Below are positions 6,607 through 12,774 of a DNA stretch of 13,723 nt, piece after piece. Numbering within the stretch: the stretch's first letter is position 1; each line of letters opens with the position of its first letter. The position numbers and the translations under genes were made by a program. This stretch comes from Clostridiales bacterium (GTDB lineage Bacteria; Bacillota; Clostridia; Oscillospirales; Oscillospiraceae). Where the stretch lies: contig DYBL01000076.1 of NCBI GenBank assembly GCA_019418625.1, positions 1 to 13,723 of the forward strand, written 5' to 3'. The notes beneath the pieces are model-generated. The model was not told the origin of the DNA, ran no database searches, and worked only from the letters and a program-made list of their open reading frames with translations.

Positions 6607-7155
6607 GTGCAAAAACGCAGCCACAAGCTTCTTGCTTCCACGCTTTTGTCCGCCCAGGACGGTTTTTCTGCCCGCCGCTTTGAACTGGCTTTCCTGTTCG
6701 GTTCCTTTCAGCCCGACTGCAATCCCCTGACCTATCTGAAGGGTTCCCGACGGGCCCGCAAGCTCCGGGGCCACAACTATTCCAACTCCCAGCCCTATAT
6801 CGCCTCCCGCATCGCCAAGCTGCAAAACCGGCAGCGCTGGACCATGTGGCAGTACTATACTCTGGGCAAGCTCACCCACTACCTGGCCGACGCCTTTACC
6901 TATCCCCACAATGAAAACTACACGGAGAGCCTGATCGCCCACCGCCAGTACGAGGACGACCTGCGCTCGTACCTTGCCCAGTACCTGCGCTTCCGCAGCC
7001 TGCGCAGCCAGCAGCGCCGCGCCGATCTGGCCGCCGCCATCGAGGAGCTGCACCGGCAGTACATGACCGCCCAGTCCTCCATGCAGCGGGACGTGCAGTA
7101 CATCCTCCAGGCCACCGCCATGCTCATGGCCGGCGTCTGCCCCAAGGCCGCCTGA
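6607..7155 (+). CDS. Zinc-dependent phospholipase C-fold protein, small cytosolic form
   Basis: 182 aa, matching by pattern the zinc-dependent phospholipase C / S1-P1 nuclease-like superfamily. Compared with Bacillus cereus PLC (ligands His14, Asp55, His69, His118, Asp122, His128, His142, Glu146), the protein has His6, Asp37, His56, His91, Asp95, His101, His112 and Glu116. The spacings H-x3-D, D-x5-H and H-x3-E are identical in the catalytic half (GKLTHYLADAFTYPHN, then AHRQYE). The N-terminal Trp1 ligand of secreted PLC is absent and no signal peptide is seen, so it is probably cytosolic and may bind only two metals. GTG start at 6607 is supported by GGAGG (6596-6600) six bases upstream; the nearby ATG at 6594 is out of frame. 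The substrate is unknown. It is a monocistronic unit divergent from lrgA. Confidence 0.75.
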   Translation: MQKRSHKLLASTLLSAQDGFSARRFELAFLFGSFQPDCNPLTYLKGSRRARKLRGHNYSNSQPYIASRIAKLQNRQRWTMWQYYTLGKLTHYLADAFTYPHNENYTESLIAHRQYEDDLRSYLAQYLRFRSLRSQQRRADLAAAIEELHRQYMTAQSSMQRDVQYILQATAMLMAGVCPKAA

Positions 7156-7173
7156 CCGGCCCGTTGGTTTTTT
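7146..7173 (+). terminator. Weak possible terminator of the phospholipase-like gene
   Basis: GGCCG (7146-7150) / CGGCC (7157-7161) with a six-base loop that includes part of the stop codon, then TTTTTT at 7168-7173. The six-base gap between stem and T-run makes this a poor fit, so termination here is uncertain. Confidence 0.3.
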
Positions 7174-7241
7174 CTGTGAAAATACGCCAGATTTTTTCTG
7201 CGTGTTTGTCAGAATTGTCACTTTTCTTTTTCCCTTGCGAG

Positions 7242-7250
7242 TGCTATCCT
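7242..7250 (+). promoter_or_regulatory. Extended -10 promoter of the aromatic operon leader
   Basis: TGCTATCCT (7242-7250) matches the TGnTAnnnT form of the other plus-strand promoters here. No good -35 lies at 16-18 bases. Two TTGTCA copies (7206-7211 and 7215-7220, separated by GAA) sit upstream, but the nearer one is 24 bases from the -10. The start would be near 7257, about 27 bases before the leader ORF. Placement is suggested by the leader structure that follows. Confidence 0.5.
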
Positions 7251-7283
7251 TTAAATATCTAAAGTGCCCGAAAGGAATGCAGT

Positions 7284-7382
7284 ATGAACCACACCATGTT
7301 CGCAGCTGAATACCGTTACTTTAGCTTTACCTACTTTTATGGTAAGGCTTATTTCGGTTGTGCTGAACGTGCATGTGATTGA
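7284..7382 (+). CDS. Phe/Tyr-rich leader peptide of the aromatic operon
   Basis: A 32-codon ORF, ATG 7284 to TGA 7380-7382, with AAAGGA (7271-7276) seven bases upstream as Shine-Dalgarno. It encodes 5 Phe (residues 6, 13, 15, 18, 24) and 5 Tyr (10, 12, 17, 19, 23) and no Trp. The core reads YRYFSFTYFYGKAYF (residues 10-24), nine aromatics in fifteen. The peptide is not expected to have a function of its own. A ribosome slowed at these codons for lack of charged tRNA-Phe or tRNA-Tyr would leave the RNA from about 7356 free to form an antiterminator. A ribosome reaching the stop would cover that RNA and allow the terminator at 7413-7445. The placement between promoter and aroF and the exact match of codons to operon end products support the call. 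Translation itself is inferred. Confidence 0.8.
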   Translation: MNHTMFAAEYRYFSFTYFYGKAYFGCAERACD

Positions 7383-7445
7383 TGGGGCGCTGTATCGCAA
7401 TCCGTCCATCTTCGTCCGCAGCCAACCGGCTGCGGACGTTTTTTT
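7295..7445 (+). promoter_or_regulatory. Ribosome-mediated transcription attenuator of the aro operon
   Basis: Three alternative pairings were read by hand. 1:2 pairs 7295-7301 with 7365-7371 plus 7304-7306 with 7362-7364 (ten pairs, one wobble, a two-base bulge); its loop holds the aromatic codons. 2:3 pairs 7356-7362 with 7417-7423 plus 7365-7366 and 7368-7369 with 7413-7416 (eleven pairs, two wobbles), and encloses a small hairpin GATGG/CCATC (7381-7385 with 7406-7410). 3:4 is the terminator. 2:3 uses the whole 5' arm of the terminator, so the two exclude each other, as in trp- and phe-type attenuators. No T-box motif is present. Energies were not computed. Confidence 0.75.
7413..7445 (+). 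terminator. Attenuator terminator upstream of aroF
   Basis: Eleven-base perfect stem CGTCCGCAGCC (7413-7423) / GGCTGCGGACG (7428-7438), AACC loop, followed by seven Ts (7439-7445). It lies between the leader ORF and aroF with no other gene between, so it can only act as a regulated terminator for the operon or as an end point for its short leader RNA. Confidence 0.92.
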
Positions 7446-7476
7446 ATTCATGGACCATTTTCAGGAGGGATTCTCT

Positions 7477-8490
7477 ATGATCGTCGTTTTGAAGCACAAC
7501 CCCAACCGTGACCAGCTGGAAAGCCTGATCGCCTGGCTCCAGGACAAGGGCATCATCATCCACACCAGCATCGGCGAGGCCCACACCATTTTGGGCCTGG
7601 TGGGCGACACCTCCCAGCTGGACATCGACCTGATCGCCGCGCTGGACATCGTGGAAGACGTCAAGCGGGTGCAGGAGCCCTACAAGAACGCCAACCGCAA
7701 GTTCCACCCCGAGGACACCGTGGTCAAGGTGGGCAACACCCAGATCGGCGGCGGCAATCTCACCATCATGGCCGGTCCCTGCTCCGTGGAGAGCGAGGAG
7801 CAGGTGGTGGCCATCGCCAAGGCCGTGAAGGCCAGCGGCGCCACCATGCTCCGGGGCGGCGCTTTCAAGCCCCGCACCTCCCCCTACTCCTTCCAGGGCC
7901 TGGGCGCCACGGGCCTGGAGTACCTGAAGGTGGCCCGGGAGGAGACGGGCCTGCCCATCGTCACTGAGCTGATGGATCTGAGCCAGCTGCCCTTGTTCAA
8001 GGACGTGGACGTGATCCAGATCGGCGCGCGAAACATGCAGAACTTCGACCTCCTCAAGGCCGTGGGCCGGCAGGAAAAGCCCGTCATGATCAAGCGGGGC
8101 ATGTCCGCCACCTATGAGGAGTGGCTCATGAGCGCCGAGTACGTCATGGCCGGCGGCAATGAAAACGTGATCCTCTGCGAGCGGGGCATCCGCACCTTCG
8201 AAAGCTACACCCGCAACACGCTGGATCTTGCCTGCATCCCCGTTCTGCGCAAGCTGACCCACCTGCCCATCATCATCGACCCCAGCCACGCCACCGGCAA
8301 GAGCTGGCTGGTGGAGCCCCTGGCCATGGGCGCCGTGGCCACCGGTGCCGACGGCCTCCAGATCGAGGTCCACAACGACCCGGCCCACGCCCTGTGCGAC
8401 GGCCCCCAGTCCCTCAAGCCTGAGGCGTTCGACGCCCTGGCCAAGAAGCTCTTCAAGCTGCACGAGGCCGTCAAGGCCATGGAGGAATAA
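7477..8490 (+). CDS. aroF: DAHP synthase, type I-beta, with N-terminal ferredoxin-like regulatory domain
   Basis: First step of the shikimate pathway: PEP plus erythrose-4-phosphate to DAHP. The 337 aa align by eye along the whole length with Thermotoga maritima DAHP synthase, including an N-terminal ferredoxin-like domain (residues 1 to about 65, starting MIVVLKHNPN) that in that family mediates feedback by Tyr and Phe. The barrel follows, with AGPCSVES (99-106), FKPRTSPYSFQG (130-141), QIGARNMQNF, ILCERGIRTFE and DPSH (268-271). Predicted metal ligands Cys102, His271, Glu297 and Asp308 are all present. The start ATG 7477 follows AGGAGG (7463-7468) by eight bases; the frame stays open upstream, but that DNA is the attenuator. 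First gene of the operon; tyrA starts three bases after its stop. The gene could also be named aroA in Bacillus style. Identity is secure. Confidence 0.96.
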   Translation: MIVVLKHNPNRDQLESLIAWLQDKGIIIHTSIGEAHTILGLVGDTSQLDIDLIAALDIVEDVKRVQEPYKNANRKFHPEDTVVKVGNTQIGGGNLTIMAGPCSVESEEQVVAIAKAVKASGATMLRGGAFKPRTSPYSFQGLGATGLEYLKVAREETGLPIVTELMDLSQLPLFKDVDVIQIGARNMQNFDLLKAVGRQEKPVMIKRGMSATYEEWLMSAEYVMAGGNENVILCERGIRTFESYTRNTLDLACIPVLRKLTHLPIIIDPSHATGKSWLVEPLAMGAVATGADGLQIEVHNDPAHALCDGPQSLKPEAFDALAKKLFKLHEAVKAMEE

Positions 8491-8493
8491 GGT

Positions 8494-9330
8494 ATGAACG
8501 TGGGAATCGTGGGCCTGGGGCTCATCGGCGGCTCCATGGCCAAAAGCATCAAGTCCCGTACAGGCCACACCGTCTACGGCACGGACCTCAGCGCCGAGAC
8601 CATGACCATGGCCCGCATGTGCGGCGCCATCGATGCCCCGCTGACGGAGGAGAACCTGGGTACGTGCGACCTCATTCTGGTGGCCATCCGGCCCCAGGCC
8701 GCCATTGACTGGGTGAAGTCCCACGCCGGCGCCATCTCCAGGTCCGCCATCGTGGTGGACCTGTGCGGCGTCAAGCGCAGCGTGGTGGCGGCCATCGCCC
8801 CGGTGGCGGAGCAGTACGGCTTTGCCTACATCGGCGGCCACCCCATGGCCGGCCGGGAGCGGGGCGGCTTCACCGCCGCCACAGATGACCTCTACGTGGG
8901 CGCCTCCATGATCCTCACGCCGGACAAGCGCACGGACATGCAGCTTCTGGAGACGCTGAAGGCCTTCTTCCTGGATGTGGGCTTCGCGGGCCTCACCTTC
9001 TCCACCCCGGAAGAGCATGACCGCATCATCGCCTTCACCTCCCAGCTGGCCCACATCGCCTCCAGCGCCTACGTCAAGTCGCCGGAGGCCCAGCGCCGCC
9101 GGGGCTTCTCCGCCGGCAGCTTCCAGGATATGACCCGTGTGGCCCGGCTGGACGAGGACATGTGGACGGAGCTGTTTCTGGCCGACGCCGACTACCTCAC
9201 AAGCGAGCTGGAGGTTCTGGTAGGCCATCTGAACGAATACCTGGACGCCCTGAAAAACCGGGATGCCCAGCAGCTGCGCGCCCTGCTGCGGGACGGCCGG
9301 GAGAAAAAGGCCACCGCCGGCGGCAACTGA
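8494..9330 (+). CDS. tyrA: Prephenate dehydrogenase (NAD-dependent)
   Basis: Oxidative decarboxylation of prephenate to 4-hydroxyphenylpyruvate, the precursor of tyrosine. 278 aa with a Rossmann nucleotide-binding motif at the N-terminus (GLGLIGG, residues 7-13), GGHPMAGRERGGF (His116) and a helical dimerisation half containing SQLAHIASSAYV (His187), both expected substrate/catalytic regions of the TyrA family. Asp26, soon after the second strand (YGTDLS), favours NAD over NADP. No ACT or chorismate mutase domain is fused, so feedback is more likely exerted at AroF and the leader. The start is ATG 8494, three bases after aroF, using GGAGG inside the end of aroF (8481-8485). Arogenate specificity cannot be excluded by sequence. 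Confidence 0.92.
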   Translation: MNVGIVGLGLIGGSMAKSIKSRTGHTVYGTDLSAETMTMARMCGAIDAPLTEENLGTCDLILVAIRPQAAIDWVKSHAGAISRSAIVVDLCGVKRSVVAAIAPVAEQYGFAYIGGHPMAGRERGGFTAATDDLYVGASMILTPDKRTDMQLLETLKAFFLDVGFAGLTFSTPEEHDRIIAFTSQLAHIASSAYVKSPEAQRRRGFSAGSFQDMTRVARLDEDMWTELFLADADYLTSELEVLVGHLNEYLDALKNRDAQQLRALLRDGREKKATAGGN

Positions 9331-9376
9331 GGCCCCATGCGCAGCGTCCCTATCCTATATAAAAGGAGTTTTCCCT

Positions 9377-10447
9377 ATGTCCGACTCCATCCAAACCATT
9401 CCCGTCCGCACCAGTCCCGCCTACACCGTGCAGATCGCCCCGGGCCTGCTGGGCCGGTGCGGATCGCTGCTGGGAGAGGTGCTTCCCCCCTGCCGCGTGG
9501 CCGTAGTCACCGACAGCGCCGTAGCGCCGCTCTATCTGGAGCGGGTGACCGCAAGTCTCACCAGCGCAGGCTTTGCCGTGGTCTCCTATGTGTTTCCCGC
9601 CGGAGAGTCCCACAAGAACATGGCCACCTTGTCCGGCATTCTGGAATTTCTGGCCCGGGAGCATCTGACCCGCACGGACTGCGTAGCCGCCCTGGGCGGC
9701 GGCGTGGTGGGAGACATGGCGGGCTTTGCCGCCGCCGTGTACCTCCGGGGCATCCGCTATGTACAGCTGCCCACCACCCTCCTTGCCGCCGTGGACTCCT
9801 CCGTGGGGGGCAAGACCGCCGTGGACCTTGCCGCCGGGAAGAACCTGGCCGGTGCCTTTTTGCAGCCCGCCGCGGTGCTCTGCGACACAGACTGCCTTGC
9901 CACGCTGCCGCGGGACGTATTTGCCGACGGCGCCGCCGAGGCCATCAAGACCGGCGTCCTCTCCGACGAATCCCTCTTTGCCCTCTTTGAAGACGGCACC
10001 CTCACCGCTGCCCCGGGGTCCGTCATCGCCCGGTGCGTCGCCTACAAGGCCGGCGTGGTGGAGCGGGACGAAAAAGAGCAGGGAGAGCGGAAGCTATTAA
10101 ACCTGGGCCACACCGTGGGCCACGCCATTGAAAAGTGCAGCGGCTACGCCATTCCCCACGGCCACGCCGTGGCGGCGGGCCTGGCCATCATGGCCCGGGC
10201 CGCCGAGCGTCTGGGGTGGACGGAAGCCCCCGTCGCCGAGCGTATTGCCGGGTGCCTTGCGAAAAACGATCTTCCCACCGGCACCGGCTTTTCCTCCCAG
10301 GACCTTGCCCGGGCGGCCCTTTCCGACAAAAAGCGGGCAGGCGACACCATCACCATCGTGGTGCCCCGGCAGATCGGCGCGTGCCAGCTCCGCAAGCTGC
10401 CGGTATCGGAGCTGGAAGCCCTTATCGCCGCGGGACTGGAGGGATAA
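9377..10447 (+). CDS. aroB: 3-Dehydroquinate synthase
   Basis: Converts DAHP to 3-dehydroquinate with NAD and a divalent metal. 356 aa, normal for the family. NAD-binding GGGVVGDMAGFAAA (107-120), PTTLLAAVDSSVGGKTAVDL, and the metal-binding residues expected from the family: Glu188 in AEAIKTG, His245 in NLGHTVGHAIE and His261 in IPHGHAVAAGL. The start ATG 9377 follows AAAAGGAG (9361-9368); the frame is open upstream into tyrA, but the residues there are unlike AroB. A 46-base gap separates it from tyrA, the largest gap inside the operon. A TATCCTATATAAAA stretch in that gap could be a weak internal promoter, but no -35 is seen. aroA begins one base after the stop. Confidence 0.95.
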   Translation: MSDSIQTIPVRTSPAYTVQIAPGLLGRCGSLLGEVLPPCRVAVVTDSAVAPLYLERVTASLTSAGFAVVSYVFPAGESHKNMATLSGILEFLAREHLTRTDCVAALGGGVVGDMAGFAAAVYLRGIRYVQLPTTLLAAVDSSVGGKTAVDLAAGKNLAGAFLQPAAVLCDTDCLATLPRDVFADGAAEAIKTGVLSDESLFALFEDGTLTAAPGSVIARCVAYKAGVVERDEKEQGERKLLNLGHTVGHAIEKCSGYAIPHGHAVAAGLAIMARAAERLGWTEAPVAERIAGCLAKNDLPTGTGFSSQDLARAALSDKKRAGDTITIVVPRQIGACQLRKLPVSELEALIAAGLEG

Positions 10448-10448
10448 G

Positions 10449-11693
10449 ATGGACATTCGCATCACACCGAAAAAGCTCACCGGCACCGTGACGCCGCCGC
10501 CCAGCAAGTCCCAGGCCCACCGTCTGCTCATCGCCGCCGCACTCATCCATCGGGGCGTCAGCGTGATCCACGGCCTGGCAGACTCCCAGGACATTCAGGC
10601 CACCCGCCGTTGCCTCACCGCCCTGGGCGCCAGGATCGACGATGTGGACGAGAACACGGTCCAGGTCTGCGGGCTGGGCAATGCCATCGTGGAGGCGGGG
10701 CCCGCCCCCATTCTGGACTGCGGGGAGTCCGGCTCCACGCTGCGCTTTTTGATTCCCCTGGCCCTGCTGGTAAACGGAAGCGCCTGCTTCGTCGGCCACG
10801 GGCGGCTCATGGAGCGGCCCCAGGGCCCCTATGAAAATCTCTTCCGGGAAAGGGGCATCGCCTGGTCATTCAAGAACGGCGTCCTCTCCGTGGACGGTGG
10901 GAAAGGCTATGACGACTACGCCCTCTCTCCCGGGGAATACCGCCTGCCCGGCAACGTATCCAGCCAGTTCTTCACCGGGCTCCTGTTCGTTCTTCCCCTG
11001 CTGGACGGTGACTCCACCCTGGTGCCCACCACGCCCCTGGAGAGCCGGGATTATCTGGAGATGACCCGCAGCGTGCTGGAGCTGGCCGGCGTAGAGAGCC
11101 GGTGGGAGGGCGATGTGCTCCACATCCCCGGCCGTCAGCACTACGCCCCCTTTGAAGCCGCCGTGGAGGCGGACTGGTCCCAGGCGGCCTTTTGGTACGC
11201 GGCCATCGCCCTGGGGTCAAAGCTGGAGCTGGAGGGGCTCAATGCCTTTTCCGTCCAGGGCGACATGGCCGTGGTGCCCCACTTCCTGCGTCTGACCCAC
11301 CCGGGGGATCTCACCATTGACCTGTCCGGTATCCCGGACCTGCTGCCGCCCCTGGCGGTCATGGCGGCAGTCCGCTCCGGCACCACCCGCTTTGTCAACG
11401 CCGCCCGGCTGCGGATGAAAGAGAGCGACCGCCTGACTACCGTCTGCGCCATGCTGACCGCTTTGGGCGGCCGCTGCGAAGAGGGATCCGACAGCCTCAC
11501 CGTCACCGGCGGCACCCTCACCGGCGGCACGGTGGAAAGTGCGGGCGACCACCGCATCGCCATGGCGGCGGCTATCGCCGCCACCGGCTGCACCGGGCCC
11601 GTGACGGTCTTGGGCGCCGAGTGCGTCAAAAAATCCTACCCGGATTTCTGGGAGGTCTACCAGTCCTTAGGAGGTGAAGTCCATGTCCTCTGA
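10449..11693 (+). CDS. aroA: 3-Phosphoshikimate 1-carboxyvinyltransferase (EPSP synthase)
   Basis: Joins PEP and shikimate-3-phosphate to give EPSP; the glyphosate target. 414 aa, usual length. Substrate motif PPSKSQAHR (17-25), GESGSTLRF (92-100), GRLMERP, and C-terminal IPDLLPPLAVMAA with RMKESDR, carrying the family's catalytic Asp and Glu. The start ATG 10449 is one base after aroB, with GGAGGG (10438-10443) five bases upstream. Its 3' end overlaps the start of aroC by 11 bases, implying coupled translation. By alignment to the E. coli GNAGTAMRP loop, Gly96 is retained (Gly95 here), while Thr97 is Ser and Pro101 is Phe. Both positions are known to affect glyphosate binding, so inhibitor sensitivity may be lower than in E. 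coli. That last point is inference. Confidence 0.95.
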   Translation: MDIRITPKKLTGTVTPPPSKSQAHRLLIAAALIHRGVSVIHGLADSQDIQATRRCLTALGARIDDVDENTVQVCGLGNAIVEAGPAPILDCGESGSTLRFLIPLALLVNGSACFVGHGRLMERPQGPYENLFRERGIAWSFKNGVLSVDGGKGYDDYALSPGEYRLPGNVSSQFFTGLLFVLPLLDGDSTLVPTTPLESRDYLEMTRSVLELAGVESRWEGDVLHIPGRQHYAPFEAAVEADWSQAAFWYAAIALGSKLELEGLNAFSVQGDMAVVPHFLRLTHPGDLTIDLSGIPDLLPPLAVMAAVRSGTTRFVNAARLRMKESDRLTTVCAMLTALGGRCEEGSDSLTVTGGTLTGGTVESAGDHRIAMAAAIAATGCTGPVTVLGAECVKKSYPDFWEVYQSLGGEVHVL

Positions 11694-12774
11694 GTTTGGA
11701 ACGCTCATCAAGATCAGCGTATTCGGCCAGTCCCACGGCAAGGCCATCGGCGTGGTCATCGACGGGCTTCCCGCCGGGGAGACCGTGGACACCGAGGAGC
11801 TGCAAGCCTTTTTGAACCGCCGCAGAGGCGGCGGCAGTCCCCTCTCCACCGCCCGCAAGGAGGGGGACGTGCCCGTATTCCTCTCGGGCCTTGAAAACGG
11901 CAGGACCTGCGGCGCGCCGCTGTGCGCCGTCATCGAAAACGCCGACCAGCACTCCTCCGATTATGCCGGCCTCACGGACACGCCCCGTCCCGGCCATGCG
12001 GATTTTACCGCCGCCGTCAAGTGGGGCGGCGCGGCGGACATGCGGGGCGGCGGACACTTCTCCGGCCGTCTCACGGCCCCGCTGTGCATCGCGGGCGGCA
12101 TCGCCAAACAAATCCTCTCCCGCCGGGGCATCCATGTAGGCGCTCACCTCTCTTCCGTGGGCACGGAGCAGGACGACGTCTTCCCCCTGCACCCCACGGC
12201 GGATCTCTTTGACGCCGTAGCCGCCAAGGCCTTCCCCGTCCTCTCCGACGAGGCGGGGGCGCGGATGCAGAAGGCCATTCTGGCCGCCCGATCCGAGGGG
12301 GACTCCCTGGGCGGCATCGTGGAGTGCGCCGCCATCGGCCTCCCCGCCGGGCTGGGAGACCCCATGTTCGACGGGATGGAGAGCCGTCTGGCCGCGGCCC
12401 TCTTCGGCATCCCCGCCGTCAAGGGCGTGGAGTTCGGCGCAGGCTTTGACGCCGCCCGGTCCCGCGGCTCGGAAAATAACGACGCCTTTACGGTCGACCG
12501 CGGTGCCGTGGTGACGGAGACCAACCACGCCGGCGGCATCCTGGGAGGCATCACCACCGGCATGCCCCTTACCCTGCGGGCAGCCTTCAAGCCCACGCCG
12601 TCCATCGCAAAGCCCCAGCAGACCGTATCCCTTTCCGCTATGGAAAATACCCAGCTTCAGATCCGGGGCCGCCACGACCCCTGCATCGCCCATCGGGCTG
12701 TCCCTGTTGTCGAGGCGGTCACCGCCGCCGTGCTGTTAGATTTACTGTTGGAGGGAAATCATGGAACTTTCTGA
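11683..12774 (+). CDS. aroC: Chorismate synthase
   Basis: Anti-1,4 elimination of phosphate from EPSP to chorismate with reduced FMN. 363 aa. N-terminal FGQSHG (14-19, catalytic His18; Gln where Glu is common), RRRGGGSPLSTARKEGD, RPGHADFTAAVKWGG, the FMN-site segment DMRGGGHFSGRLTAPLCIAGG, and C-terminal PTPSIAKPQQTVSL with GRHDPCIAHRAVPVVEA. The start ATG 11683 is preceded by AGGAGG (11669-11674) at eight bases. An in-frame GTG at 11674 overlaps that site and is rejected. It overlaps aroA by 11 and pheA by 14 bases, so aroA-aroC-pheA are tightly packed and probably translated in sequence. Confidence 0.95.
   Translation: MSSEFGTLIKISVFGQSHGKAIGVVIDGLPAGETVDTEELQAFLNRRRGGGSPLSTARKEGDVPVFLSGLENGRTCGAPLCAVIENADQHSSDYAGLTDTPRPGHADFTAAVKWGGAADMRGGGHFSGRLTAPLCIAGGIAKQILSRRGIHVGAHLSSVGTEQDDVFPLHPTADLFDAVAAKAFPVLSDEAGARMQKAILAARSEGDSLGGIVECAAIGLPAGLGDPMFDGMESRLAAALFGIPAVKGVEFGAGFDAARSRGSENNDAFTVDRGAVVTETNHAGGILGGITTGMPLTLRAAFKPTPSIAKPQQTVSLSAMENTQLQIRGRHDPCIAHRAVPVVEAVTAAVLLDLLLEGNHGTF

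Noticed and set aside
7339..7476. N-terminal extension of aroF from the ATG at 7339
   Set aside because: The extension runs through the leader ORF region and the attenuator hairpin. ATG 7477 has an ideal Shine-Dalgarno and matches the N-terminus of the DAHP synthase family exactly.
7257..7476. A T-box riboswitch in front of aroF
   Set aside because: No AGGTGGNACCGCG-like sequence or Stem I motifs occur between promoter and terminator; the leader ORF explains the region better.
7444..9228. Long minus-strand open frame opposite aroF and tyrA
   Set aside because: Antisense to two well-conserved genes, biased composition, no Shine-Dalgarno or motif support.
9331..9376. Internal promoter between tyrA and aroB (TATCCTATATAAAA)
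   Set aside because: There is no recognisable -35 and the stretch is mostly the Shine-Dalgarno context of aroB. Mentioned only as a weak possibility.
11674..11682. GTG start for aroC three codons upstream
   Set aside because: It overlaps the AGGAGG that serves ATG 11683, so it cannot use it.
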